From NCBI GenBank assembly GCA_964449455.1, contig CAYUYV010000058.1:1-26721 (forward strand): a stretch of DNA of 26,721 nucleotides, written 5' to 3'. A model generated the notes under the pieces. The model was not told where the DNA came from. It did not search any database and saw nothing but the letters and a program-made list of their open reading frames with translations. Numbering within the stretch: position 1 is the first letter of the stretch; each line of letters starts with the position of its first letter. Shown here piece after piece: positions 1 to 7,759 of this stretch. A program made the position numbers and the translations under genes. This DNA is from CAYUYV01 sp964449455 (GTDB taxonomy: Bacteria > Pseudomonadota > Alphaproteobacteria > JAJFIK01).

Positions 1-10
1 AATATTGCTC

Positions 11-81
11 GTGTGGCTCTTGGGTCAGGCATTCGCGACGGAGCCTGCCGATCATTCGGGCGAATTCCTGACCCGCCACAC
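11..81. repeat. Long imperfect inverted repeat upstream of the DUF2189 gene
   Basis: Three segments pair in order: GTGTGGC (11-17) with GCCACAC (75-81), GGGTCAGG (22-29) with CCTGACCC (67-74), and ATTCG (31-35) with CGAAT (61-65). The stem has about 20 base pairs, a 4-base bulge on the left (18-21), one mismatch and a loop of about 25 bases. There is no T-run after it on the plus strand. It lies 47 bases before the start codon at 129. It may be the 3' end structure of a gene outside the window, a leader RNA structure, or a mobile-repeat remnant. The reading frame from base 1 is open only to a TAG at 82-84, so a tail of an upstream gene cannot be excluded. Confidence 0.55.
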
Positions 82-128
82 TAGGCTGTCAGACAAGAAT
101 GCAAGGGTTCTAAGGGAGGGACAAAGCC

Positions 129-983
129 ATGGCCAGTGATCAGGGAACGCCAAACGGCCCGGCGGTGCAGTCTGGGGGCCAGCCTGACGGAAAGGGTGAG
201 CCCAGCATGCCCTTTCCCAAGGTCGCGCTGATCCGTTTCGCAGACATCTGGGACATCCTGCGCCGCGGTGCCGGCGATTTTCGGGCCGCGCCGCTCTATG
301 GCATCGTGTTCGGCCTGTTCTATGTGTTGAGTGGTCTGAGCATAGTTGGCGGGCTGACCATCGCGGATATGCCTTATCTCATTTTTCCGGCCATGGCGGG
401 CTTCATGCTGATCGGTCCCATTTCTGCGGTGGGACTCTATGAGGTCAGCCGCCGTCTCTCGACCGGCGAGCCCTTGAGCTGGCCAGTCGTTTTCGGGGCC
501 AAGATCCGCCATGGCGCGACCCATCTGATCTGGCTCGGCTTTGCCCTCACCTTCATCCTGTCCATCTGGCTGCGCATCGCGGCGATCATTTACGCCTTTC
601 ATTTCGGCCTGAAGCCTGTGCCTCTGCCCGACATGATCGTGGCGATCTTCACGACGGGGAACGGGATTTCCTTTTTCCTGTTCGGCATGGCGGCGGGGGC
701 GATCCTTGCGTCCCTCGTGTTTTCCATTGCCGTCGTATCGGTGCCGTTCCTGTTGGACAAGAATGTGGACTTCATGACCGCCATGGTGGCCAGCATGCTC
801 GCTTTTCGCGATAATCCTGGCCCCATGTTTCTGTGGGCTGGTATCATCGTGGCCCTGGTCGCGGCCTCTGTGGCGACGGCCTTTCTCGGATTGATCGTGG
901 CCCTGCCGATTATTGGCCATGCCACCTGGCATCTATACCGCAAGGTGCTGGTCCACCCTGAGGATCAGCTCGTCACAGTCTGA
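129..983 (+). CDS. DUF2189 domain-containing integral membrane protein
   Basis: A 284-residue protein. After a hydrophilic N-terminus of about 35 residues (many G, P and Q), it has five or six hydrophobic segments, roughly residues 55-80, 85-108, 135-165, 178-210 and 235-265, and ends in a short cytoplasmic tail. The spacing and the stretch around FADIWDILRRGAGDF followed by paired membrane helices match the DUF2189 family of inner-membrane proteins, whose function is unknown to me. The ATG at 129 is preceded by a strong Shine-Dalgarno (AGGGAGGG, 8 bases away). An inner ATG at MPFPKVALIRF would skip the poorly conserved leader and is the alternative start. The gene ends 11 bases inside the 3' end of the convergent PhzF gene. 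Family fairly sure, role unknown. Confidence 0.8.
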   Translation: MASDQGTPNGPAVQSGGQPDGKGEPSMPFPKVALIRFADIWDILRRGAGDFRAAPLYGIVFGLFYVLSGLSIVGGLTIADMPYLIFPAMAGFMLIGPISAVGLYEVSRRLSTGEPLSWPVVFGAKIRHGATHLIWLGFALTFILSIWLRIAAIIYAFHFGLKPVPLPDMIVAIFTTGNGISFFLFGMAAGAILASLVFSIAVVSVPFLLDKNVDFMTAMVASMLAFRDNPGPMFLWAGIIVALVAASVATAFLGLIVALPIIGHATWHLYRKVLVHPEDQLVTV

Positions 984-1797
984 TGATGCCGTCGAGATAG
1001 CGGGTGGCTGTGCCGATCATGGTGACGCGGCCGCCCGGCCCCGCCCGCACTGTGAGCGCCCCAGGGCGCGGACCAATCTGCCGCGCACTGAGCACTGTGC
1101 GGCCCAGGCGCTCGGCCCAGTAGGGCCCGAGTGTGCAGTGGGCTGATCCGGTCACGGGATCTTCCGGAATGCCTGACAGGGGCGCAAAGAAGCGACTGAC
1201 AAAGTCCGAGACCTTGCCCGGCGCGGTGGCCACCACATTGGCGCCGGCCGCGACAAGGGCGGCAAAGTCCGGCATGAGACCTTCGATGGCCGCTTGATCC
1301 GCATAGACCAGCATCTGATAGGCCGCCCCGTGAATCCGGTCGATGTCGAAGGCGCTTTCAGGGATGGCGGGGCCCAGGGCTTCGGCAAGGCCCGGCAAGG
1401 GCGCTGTGGCCGGTCGATAGGCCACCGCTGGAAAATCCATGGCAAAGGCACCGTCACCATCGCGGGTCACGGTGAGGCGGCCGGACCGGGTGTCAAATTT
1501 GGCTTGCGCGCCGGCCACGTGCCCTTCTTCAAAGAGCCAGACAGCGGCGGCGAGCGTTGCGTGCCCGCACAGATCCACTTCGGATTCCGGTGTGAACCAC
1601 CGCAGGGTCCACAGATCCTCTTCGCCTGGGCGAGCCTCCAGATACGCCGTTTCCGCCAAATTGTTCGAATTCGCGATGCCCTGGCGATCGGTATCGGGAA
1701 GCGGGTCGGCCAGGAGCATCACGCCGGCTGGATTGCCGGTGTAGCGCGCCTCGCCGTCTGGGAAGGCATGGAGTTCAGCGTAAGGAAGCTGGGGCAT
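973..1797 (-). CDS. PhzF family phenazine-biosynthesis-like isomerase/epimerase
   Basis: A 274-residue protein, the normal length for the PhzF/DapF-fold family. Family landmarks are present: NNLAETAYL with the presumed catalytic Glu49, DLCGHATLAAA at the end of the first half, and DPVTGSAHCTLGPYW in the second half, the two halves being the pseudo-symmetric diaminopimelate-epimerase-like lobes. PhzF itself isomerises trans-2,3-dihydro-3-hydroxyanthranilate. Most family members in genomes without phenazine genes have unknown substrates, and no phenazine gene is seen here, so only the family is assigned. It is probably cytoplasmic, with no signal peptide. The ATG at 1797 has only a distant purine stretch (CGGAGCGGAAA) upstream, but the N-terminus fits the family. 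The next gene (1943) is divergent, so the promoter lies in 1798-1942. Confidence 0.9.
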   Translation of the reverse strand: MPQLPYAELHAFPDGEARYTGNPAGVMLLADPLPDTDRQGIANSNNLAETAYLEARPGEEDLWTLRWFTPESEVDLCGHATLAAAVWLFEEGHVAGAQAKFDTRSGRLTVTRDGDGAFAMDFPAVAYRPATAPLPGLAEALGPAIPESAFDIDRIHGAAYQMLVYADQAAIEGLMPDFAALVAAGANVVATAPGKVSDFVSRFFAPLSGIPEDPVTGSAHCTLGPYWAERLGRTVLSARQIGPRPGALTVRAGPGGRVTMIGTATRYLDGIIRL

Positions 1798-1942
1798 GAG
1801 ACGATTTCCGCTCCGGGATCGATGGACCCCGCATCACCAAAAGAACCGCAGGCCAGCACGGCCTGGATCGTGCCGTACCAATCCTCTATGACACCAGCGC
1901 AGGTCGCAAGGCGCGCGGCCAACACAGTGAGGGATAAGGGCC

Positions 1943-3034
1943 ATGGGCGGCGAAGACAGGAACGACGTGGCGCGAGCCTTCATAGTGTCCGCCCAGGTGG
2001 CGGAGCAAATGCCGGACTGTCCCAGGGGGCAGAGGGCCCTGTTCGGCCAATTGCCCTATGACGAGGCGCACCATGCCCGCGCGCAGCAGGCGCTTGCTCT
2101 GTTCAACACCATTGAGCATTCCTCGGCGCCGGCGCGATCCCAGGATACGCAAACCCTTCGGGTGGCGGCGTGGAATCTGGAGCGCTGTTATCATCCGCAG
2201 GCGGTGGCAGGGGTCCTGGCCCGTGAGGGAGCGGACATTGCTCTGCTTACGGAAGTGGATGTGGGCATGGCGCGCACGGGCCAGGGGCATACGCCGCGCC
2301 AGATCGCCGAACCTTTGAACCATGACTGTCTTTATGCGGTCGAATTCCTGGAGCTCAGCCTCGGGAGCAAACGGGAAGAGAGCCTGTTTGAGGGTCAGAC
2401 CAATGCGCGCGGATTCCATGGCAATGCCATCACATCGGCATGCGCGCTGGCCGACCCGGTGCTGATCCGCTTTGACGATCTTGCCACATGGTTTCCTGAG
2501 GACTGTGACGAACGGCGCATCGGCGGGCGCATGGCCCTGGCGGGCACGGCGCGGCTCGGCAACAGGTCGGTGGTGATCGCAGTTGCGCATCTGGAGGTGC
2601 GGGTCCATTCCTCCGTCCGGGCCCGGCAGATGGCCGTTCTTCTCGATGCGCTTGAGGCCTACGCGCCGGGCGCGCCCATGATCATCGGCGGTGATTTCAA
2701 CACCACCAGCGACTCCTGGTCCCTGGGCAAGGGCGTGATGGCCGGGACGCCCGAATGGGCCAGGATCAATGCCCGCACGCAAGACCCGGTTGCCCATGAG
2801 CCCCTGTTCGAGGTCGCCGCCGACCGCGGTTTCACCTGGGAAAACGCCAACGCCCCGGGCCGCACCACCCGCGAAACCCCCCAATCCGGCCCAAGGCGCT
2901 ATCCCGATTTGCGCCTCGACTGGTTCTTTGTTCGTGGGGTGAGGGCGCAGAACCCCAGGACAATCCCTGCGCTTGATGGTCAAGGGACGGCACTCTCAGA
3001 CCACGAATTGATAACCGTCGATCTGAGCCTCTAG
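1943..3034 (+). CDS. Endonuclease/exonuclease/phosphatase (EEP) family protein
   Basis: A 363-residue protein. The first 70 residues are unassigned. The EEP fold then runs to the end with the metal and catalytic motifs in order: WNLER near residue 77, LLTEVD with Glu104, GFHGNAITS, a VAHLE strand with the catalytic-type His, GGDFNTT with Asp251 and Asn253, LDWFFVRG, and SDHELI with Asp353-His354. All active-site residues expected for a Mg-dependent phosphodiesterase are there. The family includes AP endonucleases, sphingomyelinases, DNase I and inositol phosphatases, and the substrate cannot be read from sequence. No signal peptide is seen, so it is probably cytoplasmic. AAGGG sits just before the ATG. 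A terminator follows at 3108-3133. It is not closely similar by eye to the second EEP protein at 21531. Confidence 0.88.
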   Translation: MGGEDRNDVARAFIVSAQVAEQMPDCPRGQRALFGQLPYDEAHHARAQQALALFNTIEHSSAPARSQDTQTLRVAAWNLERCYHPQAVAGVLAREGADIALLTEVDVGMARTGQGHTPRQIAEPLNHDCLYAVEFLELSLGSKREESLFEGQTNARGFHGNAITSACALADPVLIRFDDLATWFPEDCDERRIGGRMALAGTARLGNRSVVIAVAHLEVRVHSSVRARQMAVLLDALEAYAPGAPMIIGGDFNTTSDSWSLGKGVMAGTPEWARINARTQDPVAHEPLFEVAADRGFTWENANAPGRTTRETPQSGPRRYPDLRLDWFFVRGVRAQNPRTIPALDGQGTALSDHELITVDLSL

Positions 3035-3107
3035 GTCTGGCGCACACCCGTCTGGTGGTCCGCGGGCGGCGGGTGCATTGATCACGGCTGAGTCGGGGCA
3101 CAAGAAA

Positions 3108-3133
3108 GGCCGCACCGGGAATGCGGTGCGGCC
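3108..3133. terminator. Bidirectional rho-independent terminator
   Basis: Perfect 10-bp stem GGCCGCACCG (3108-3117) / CGGTGCGGCC (3124-3133) with a 6-base loop. On the minus strand it is followed by TTTCTT, right for ending the TonB receptor gene that stops at 3162. On the plus strand it is followed by CTTAACCTTAAAA, so it can also end the EEP gene that stops at 3034. Confidence 0.85.
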
Positions 3134-3161
3134 CTTAACCTTAAAATCTGTGTGTTGACCA

Positions 3162-5774
3162 TCAGCCCTGGAAGCGGATCGTCACGCCGTAGAAGCGTGG
3201 TTCTTCGATGAAGGAGCCACGGGCCTGGGTCCCCAGGGAGCCGACACCGCGCAGCGGGACGTTGAAGGTCACGTTCTGAGTCTGCTCATCCAGGATGTTG
3301 TTGGCGAACAGCTCAATTGCCCAGCGACCATCCGCATCGCCGAGACCGACCCGCATATTGATCTTCACATTGCCCGGCTGGATGTCTCCAGGGAGCGGCA
3401 CGCCGGTGGTGAGCTCGATGGCCTGGGTGCTCGTGCGCCGCTCCGTCTCAATGCGGGCATTGCCGGAAATAAACGCCGTCAGCTCCGTATTCGGAATGTC
3501 GTACTCATAGAGGGCCGACAGGGTAGAGGACCACAAGGACGCATTGGTCAGGCGGAAGCCGCATAGGGCCGAAACCTCAATGCGAGCATTGGGATCGCCG
3601 TCGTCGCAATCATTCGGGTAGCGCGCATCGGCATAAGTCACCGAGCCGGCGAGTTGCAGATTGTCGAGGGGATTGCCGGTCAGTTCGACTTCAAAGCCGG
3701 TGCTGAGGGCTTTGGGCACGTTGAAGGTCAAGAACTGCACGCCGGTGAATTCCAGCACCTGGAAGTTCGAGAGGGTGTTGTGGAACACGGCGACATTGGC
3801 CTGCAACCGTCCGTTCAGAAAATCGCCCTTGAAGCCGCCTTCATACAGGTTTGTCAGTTCGGATTCGAAGGTCGGGCTGCCTCCGCCAATGGCCGCCGTG
3901 GAGTCGAGGTTGAACCCGCCCGACTTGAAGCCCCGGGAATAGGTCCCGTAGAGGTTCATATTGTCGGTAATCGAATAGACGGCCGAGAAGGTCCCGGTGA
4001 CCTGTTCTTCTTCAAAGGTGTCGTCGAATGTCGACGGCAGGAAGCCTTCCGTTCCCGGAATATCTGCTTCCGCGGCGAAGGGGAAGCAGGCAAAGCCGAT
4101 GGCCAGCTCGCCAACCAGGGCCGCTTCGGCCGGGAGGCCGGCGGCATTGGCGACGCTGTTCAGACAGGCCGGCGAATTCGCTTCAAGCTGGATGAACCGG
4201 CCGTCCTTGGTTTCGTTGGTGTAGCGCAGACCAACAACGAGGCTCCATTTGTCCGACAACGTAATATTGTTATGCGTGAAGATCGCGAAGGAGCGTGTTT
4301 CCTGCTGAAAAAGGTTCTGGGCGAAGCCGTCGGCCGCGTCGACACCGCCGGCAAACAGGCGTGCCGGATTTTGGGTGTTGAAGAGGTCGCCAAAGGTCCC
4401 GCCCAGGGCCAAGGGCACATCGTTGAACGCCTCAATGCCCGGGATCTGGAAGATGGAGCCAAAATAGGCAATGGCGCTGATATAGGCGTCATAGTCAGAG
4501 CCATTGGTCAGCGTGAACTCTTCTTCGATATCCTCACGGAATAAGAAGCCACCCACCAGCCAGTCCAAGGGACCGTTCTGGCCTTGTAGGCGGATCTCAT
4601 GGGTCTGGGTCTGGATGTCGTCGCCGAACCGGTCGCCGCCGCCCGTGCCATTGCCCGGCACCGGAATGACGTCGAGATTGCCGAAATCCGTGAACGTATT
4701 GAAGTCGGCTGTGAAGTCCTGATAGGAGCCGATATAGGTCAGATCGGCAAATCCCAGGTCATAATTGATTTCCCCCGAGATGCCATATTGCGAAACGTCA
4801 TTGGCAAATTCCTCGGCGTTACTGATCCGGCGGTCAAGGCTGTCACGGCCCGATACCGGCACGCCGCCGTCGCGGGGCAGGCCGGCGAGTTCAAACACAC
4901 CGGCCTCCACCAGCGGTGTCTCGAACCGTATGACCGCGTCGCAGCATTCCTCAAAGGTTTCCGCGAAGGTCCCGATCAGTCGGACGGAGAGCTTTTCCGT
5001 CGGCTCCCAGAGCATCTGTCCCCGGAACTGGTAGCGGTTCCGCGTGCCGCTTTCGGCGCCGGTGGTGCTGTCCAGGATGCCGTCCCGGCCGCGGACCGAG
5101 CCGGCAATGCGGATTGCCAGCTCATTCTCGATCAGCGGAATGCCGATCCCGCCCTGGACCTGGTACTGGTTGAAATTGCCATAGGTTGCGTTGCCGAAAT
5201 ACTCAAAATCCGTAAGGCTCGGACGGACGGACGAGATCGTCAGTGCACCAGCCGAGGTGTTCCGGCCGAACAGGGTGCCCTGGGGACCGCGCAGGACTTC
5301 GACCTGTGCCACGTCCAGCAGATCGCCGAGGGCGACACCGGGACGGCTCTGATACACGCCGTCGATGAAGATGCCCACGGAGCTTTCCAGGCCGATATTG
5401 TTGCCCGTGGTGCCGATGCCGCGCAGTCGAATTGTCGCGCCCTGGCTTTCTGTCTGGGTGGTGTTGAGGGTGAAGCTCGACGACAAAACGCCCAATTGGG
5501 AGATGTCGAACACACCGGCGCGCTCCACGCTTTCTGCGCTAAATGCCGTCACCGAAATCGGCACATCGATGATTTCGGCATCACCGCGCTTTGTAGCCGT
5601 AATAAGCAGGCGCTCGGTGTCGTCACGCTCCGCCTCTGCCAGGTCGGCGTCCTCGGCCTCTTGCGCAAGGACAGCCGGGCCCATCGCCATGGCTGCCGCC
5701 AGCGAAGCAGAGAGCAGCAGCCGCGTGCGCATGCGCCGGTCCGCACCTTTCGCTTTTTGATATGTCAATGACAT
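3162..5774 (-). CDS. TonB-dependent outer-membrane receptor (first of two)
   Basis: An 870-residue outer-membrane receptor. The N-terminus is a signal peptide with a long basic n-region, a hydrophobic core (LLLSASLAAAMAMGPAVLA) and a likely cut before QEAED. A TonB-box-like stretch (ERLLITATKR) follows, then the plug domain, including ATIRLRGIGTTG, FIDGVYQSRPG and the diagnostic VEVLRGPQGTLFGRNTSAGALTI (positions 5230-5310), then a 22-strand-type barrel containing YSRGFKSGGFN and ending in GVTIRFQG. Such receptors import siderophores, vitamins, glycans or other large solutes using TonB-ExbBD energy; the ligand cannot be told. The ATG at 5774 has AAGGAG 6 bases upstream. A second ATG at 5732 would shorten the n-region. 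It is transcribed alone; a 19-base inverted repeat lies about 135 bases upstream. Confidence 0.95.
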   Translation of the reverse strand: MSLTYQKAKGADRRMRTRLLLSASLAAAMAMGPAVLAQEAEDADLAEAERDDTERLLITATKRGDAEIIDVPISVTAFSAESVERAGVFDISQLGVLSSSFTLNTTQTESQGATIRLRGIGTTGNNIGLESSVGIFIDGVYQSRPGVALGDLLDVAQVEVLRGPQGTLFGRNTSAGALTISSVRPSLTDFEYFGNATYGNFNQYQVQGGIGIPLIENELAIRIAGSVRGRDGILDSTTGAESGTRNRYQFRGQMLWEPTEKLSVRLIGTFAETFEECCDAVIRFETPLVEAGVFELAGLPRDGGVPVSGRDSLDRRISNAEEFANDVSQYGISGEINYDLGFADLTYIGSYQDFTADFNTFTDFGNLDVIPVPGNGTGGGDRFGDDIQTQTHEIRLQGQNGPLDWLVGGFLFREDIEEEFTLTNGSDYDAYISAIAYFGSIFQIPGIEAFNDVPLALGGTFGDLFNTQNPARLFAGGVDAADGFAQNLFQQETRSFAIFTHNNITLSDKWSLVVGLRYTNETKDGRFIQLEANSPACLNSVANAAGLPAEAALVGELAIGFACFPFAAEADIPGTEGFLPSTFDDTFEEEQVTGTFSAVYSITDNMNLYGTYSRGFKSGGFNLDSTAAIGGGSPTFESELTNLYEGGFKGDFLNGRLQANVAVFHNTLSNFQVLEFTGVQFLTFNVPKALSTGFEVELTGNPLDNLQLAGSVTYADARYPNDCDDGDPNARIEVSALCGFRLTNASLWSSTLSALYEYDIPNTELTAFISGNARIETERRTSTQAIELTTGVPLPGDIQPGNVKINMRVGLGDADGRWAIELFANNILDEQTQNVTFNVPLRGVGSLGTQARGSFIEEPRFYGVTIRFQG

Positions 5775-5908
5775 CGAACGCTCCTTACCCCTAGCTCTTG
5801 CGATGCTTGCGGCACCGCTTCTTCCTGACCGGCATTTTCAGCCGACATTCTTCGAATGGCCCCAAAAAGGCCGTCTGCCCGACGCCCCTTCAGACCCTAG
5901 CCTTCGTA

Positions 5909-5927
5909 TTTGGACCTAGTATCCAAA
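5909..5927. promoter_or_regulatory. Inverted repeat, candidate operator of the first TonB receptor
   Basis: TTTGGA (5909-5914) and TCCAAA (5922-5927) are perfect 6-bp arms with a 7-base spacer, 135 bases before the receptor start at 5774. On the minus strand a weak -35-like TTGGAT overlaps the arm. The symmetry fits a dimeric repressor or activator site, but there is no second copy to support it. Confidence 0.3.
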
Positions 5928-6304
5928 CCTTAAGTCCCGATGGTAGCGCGGGAAACCGGATCGATGAAGCCATTTGGGGCCCTGTTCCAGTCAATTGGCC
6001 GATCTTTTCAATCGCCATTCCGTGATATTGTGTCGCTTCTGCGTGTTGGGCCAACCGGCCACGGCAGAGCCGCGAGGATCTCACGCCTGCGGCAAGCCAT
6101 CCGAAGGCGGATTGGCCTTGGGGCGTGATCACGGTTTGACGGGTCTTGCCGCCGATGCGGTTCACGCTCTTTCAGGACTTAATTATCAGAGTACGGTGGG
6201 CTTCGAGCGTCCGGCGTCCATTCTTTGCGGCCTGACCACGCGCGCCAGGGCGCAGCGAGGTATTTGAGCGAGCCATTTGGGCGAAGCGTTTGGCGGACTT
6301 GGTC

Positions 6305-6333
6305 CTGACATCTGGACTTCAGCGGACTATGCT
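6305..6333 (+). promoter_or_regulatory. Sigma70-type promoter for aminotransferase-TonB receptor unit
   Basis: CTGACA (6305-6310), a 17-base spacer, then TATGCT (6328-6333): five of six and four of six consensus matches at ideal spacing. Transcription would begin near 6340, about 40 bases before the ATG at 6379. This also argues against the longer in-frame start at 6277. Confidence 0.5.
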
Positions 6334-6378
6334 GGTCGATGGTGGGTTCAGTCCGCGCGTCGAGCCGTGGGGGTGTTC

Positions 6379-7713
6379 ATGACAGGTGAGGCCGGGCGGG
6401 GCGACAACCGCACCCTTGAGGCGTATTGGATGCCGTACACGGCCAATCGGGCCTTCAAGGCGAACCCGCGTCTTGTGACCGCGGCCCGGGGGCACTGGTA
6501 CACGGCCGAGGATGGCCGGGCCATCTATGACAGCTTCTCAGGGCTTTGGACCAGCGGGCTCGGGCATAGCCATCCCCACATCGTGGCCGCCATCAAGGCC
6601 CAGCTGGATCGGCTCGATTATGCCCACGCGTTCCAGGTGGGCCATCCGCCGGCCTTTGACCTCGCCCGGCGATTGACCGCGCTGGCGCCCGACGGTTTTG
6701 ACCACGCGTTTTTCACCAATTCAGGCTCGGAGTCCGTCGACACGGCGCTCAAACTGGCGGTCGCCTATCACCGGCTGAAGGGGGAGGCGGCGCGGACCCG
6801 TTTTATCGGGCGCGAGCGCGGCTATCACGGCAGCAATCTGGGTGGATCCTCCGTAGGCGGTATTCCAGCCAACCGGGCGTTGTTTTCGGGTGCCCTGCTG
6901 CCCCAGGTCTCCCATCTGCCATCGACCCATGATCCGGCGCGCAATGCCTTTTCCAAAGGCCAGCCCCGCTTTGGCGCCGAGCTGGCCCGGGGCGTGGGCC
7001 GCATCGCCGCCTTCCATGGGGCCGGCACCATCGCCGCCGTGATCGTGGAACCGGTGGCGGGTTCCACCGGCGTTCTGGTGCCGCCCATCGGCTATCTGGA
7101 GGCTTTGCGGGAGGAATGCGACGCCTGCGGTGCACTTTTGATCTTCGATGAGGTCATCACCGGGTTCGGGCGCATCGGGGCCCCCTTCGCAGCCCAACGG
7201 TTCGGCGTGACACCGGACATGATCTGCCTCGCAAAGGGCCTGACCAATGGGGTCATTCCCATGGGCGCGGTGTTGGTGAAACGGGAGATCTACGAAACCT
7301 TCCTGGCCCATGCGGACGGCCCCATTGAGCTCTTCCACGGCTACACCTATTCGGGGCATCCAGTTGCGACCGCTGCGGCGCTGGCGTCCCTCGATGTCTA
7401 CAGCCGCGAGGACATGTTCGTGCGCGCCCGGGCCCTTGAGGCTGCATTTGAGGCCGCAATCCATGGCCTGAAGGGGCACCCCCTTGTCGCGGATATCCGG
7501 AATTTCGGGCTGATGGGTGCCGTGGAACTTGAGCCCCGGCCCGGTGCGCCGGGCGCCCGCGGGTTTGAGACCCATGTGGGGTGCTTCGAACGGGGGCTGA
7601 TGGTTCGCTTTTCCGGTGATATCCTGCAATTCGCGCCGTTTCTGGATTCAACGGCGGACCAATTCAGGCAAACTTTCGACATCCTGGCCGACACGCTGGC
7701 CGACCTTGCATGA
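6379..7713 (+). CDS. Class III aminotransferase, omega-amino acid (beta-alanine):pyruvate type
   Basis: A 444-residue, PLP-dependent cytoplasmic transaminase of fold type I. It resembles omega-amino acid:pyruvate aminotransferases: the N-terminal YWMPYTANRAFKANPRL, NSGSESVDTALKLA, GRERGYHGSNLGGSSVGGI, VEPVAGSTGVLVPP, FDEVITGFGR with the PLP-ring Asp257, and LAKGLTNG with the Schiff-base Lys286. Members move an amino group from beta-alanine or other omega-amines to pyruvate, giving malonate semialdehyde and alanine; the exact amine donor is inferred. The frame is open back to 6277, but the ATG at 6379 is chosen because family similarity begins there and a promoter lies just before. The next gene, a TonB receptor, starts 46 bases downstream in the same direction, so they are probably co-transcribed. 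Confidence 0.88.
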   Translation: MTGEAGRGDNRTLEAYWMPYTANRAFKANPRLVTAARGHWYTAEDGRAIYDSFSGLWTSGLGHSHPHIVAAIKAQLDRLDYAHAFQVGHPPAFDLARRLTALAPDGFDHAFFTNSGSESVDTALKLAVAYHRLKGEAARTRFIGRERGYHGSNLGGSSVGGIPANRALFSGALLPQVSHLPSTHDPARNAFSKGQPRFGAELARGVGRIAAFHGAGTIAAVIVEPVAGSTGVLVPPIGYLEALREECDACGALLIFDEVITGFGRIGAPFAAQRFGVTPDMICLAKGLTNGVIPMGAVLVKREIYETFLAHADGPIELFHGYTYSGHPVATAAALASLDVYSREDMFVRARALEAAFEAAIHGLKGHPLVADIRNFGLMGAVELEPRPGAPGARGFETHVGCFERGLMVRFSGDILQFAPFLDSTADQFRQTFDILADTLADLA

Positions 7714-7759
7714 CCCGCACGTGCCGCCCGTAAGGCTGGCTTCGGCGGACAGGGAGACC

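Larger units (their letters stand above)
5775..6378. other. Divergent intergenic spacer between TonB receptor and aminotransferase
   Basis: About 600 bases without a convincing gene. It must hold the promoters of both flanking genes. It contains the inverted repeat at 5909-5927 and a good sigma70-like promoter at 6305-6333, listed separately. Short open frames on both strands (for example 5890-6165 minus) show no family resemblance and no good ribosome site, so they are not called. Confidence 0.6.

Noticed and set aside
1294..2061. A 255-codon plus-strand frame spanning the PhzF gene
   Set aside because: Antisense to PhzF, whose catalytic motifs are clear, and it overlaps the EEP gene start in another frame.
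4599..5771. A 390-codon plus-strand frame
   Set aside because: Antisense to the first TonB receptor; no recognisable domain or ribosome site.
5890..6165. A 91-codon minus-strand frame in the receptor/aminotransferase spacer
   Set aside because: No ribosome site, no family resemblance, and composition typical of random frames in GC-rich DNA.
6277..6378. Longer N-terminus for the aminotransferase
   Set aside because: It would overlap a good promoter, and the extra residues do not resemble the family; the ATG at 6379 gives the usual length.
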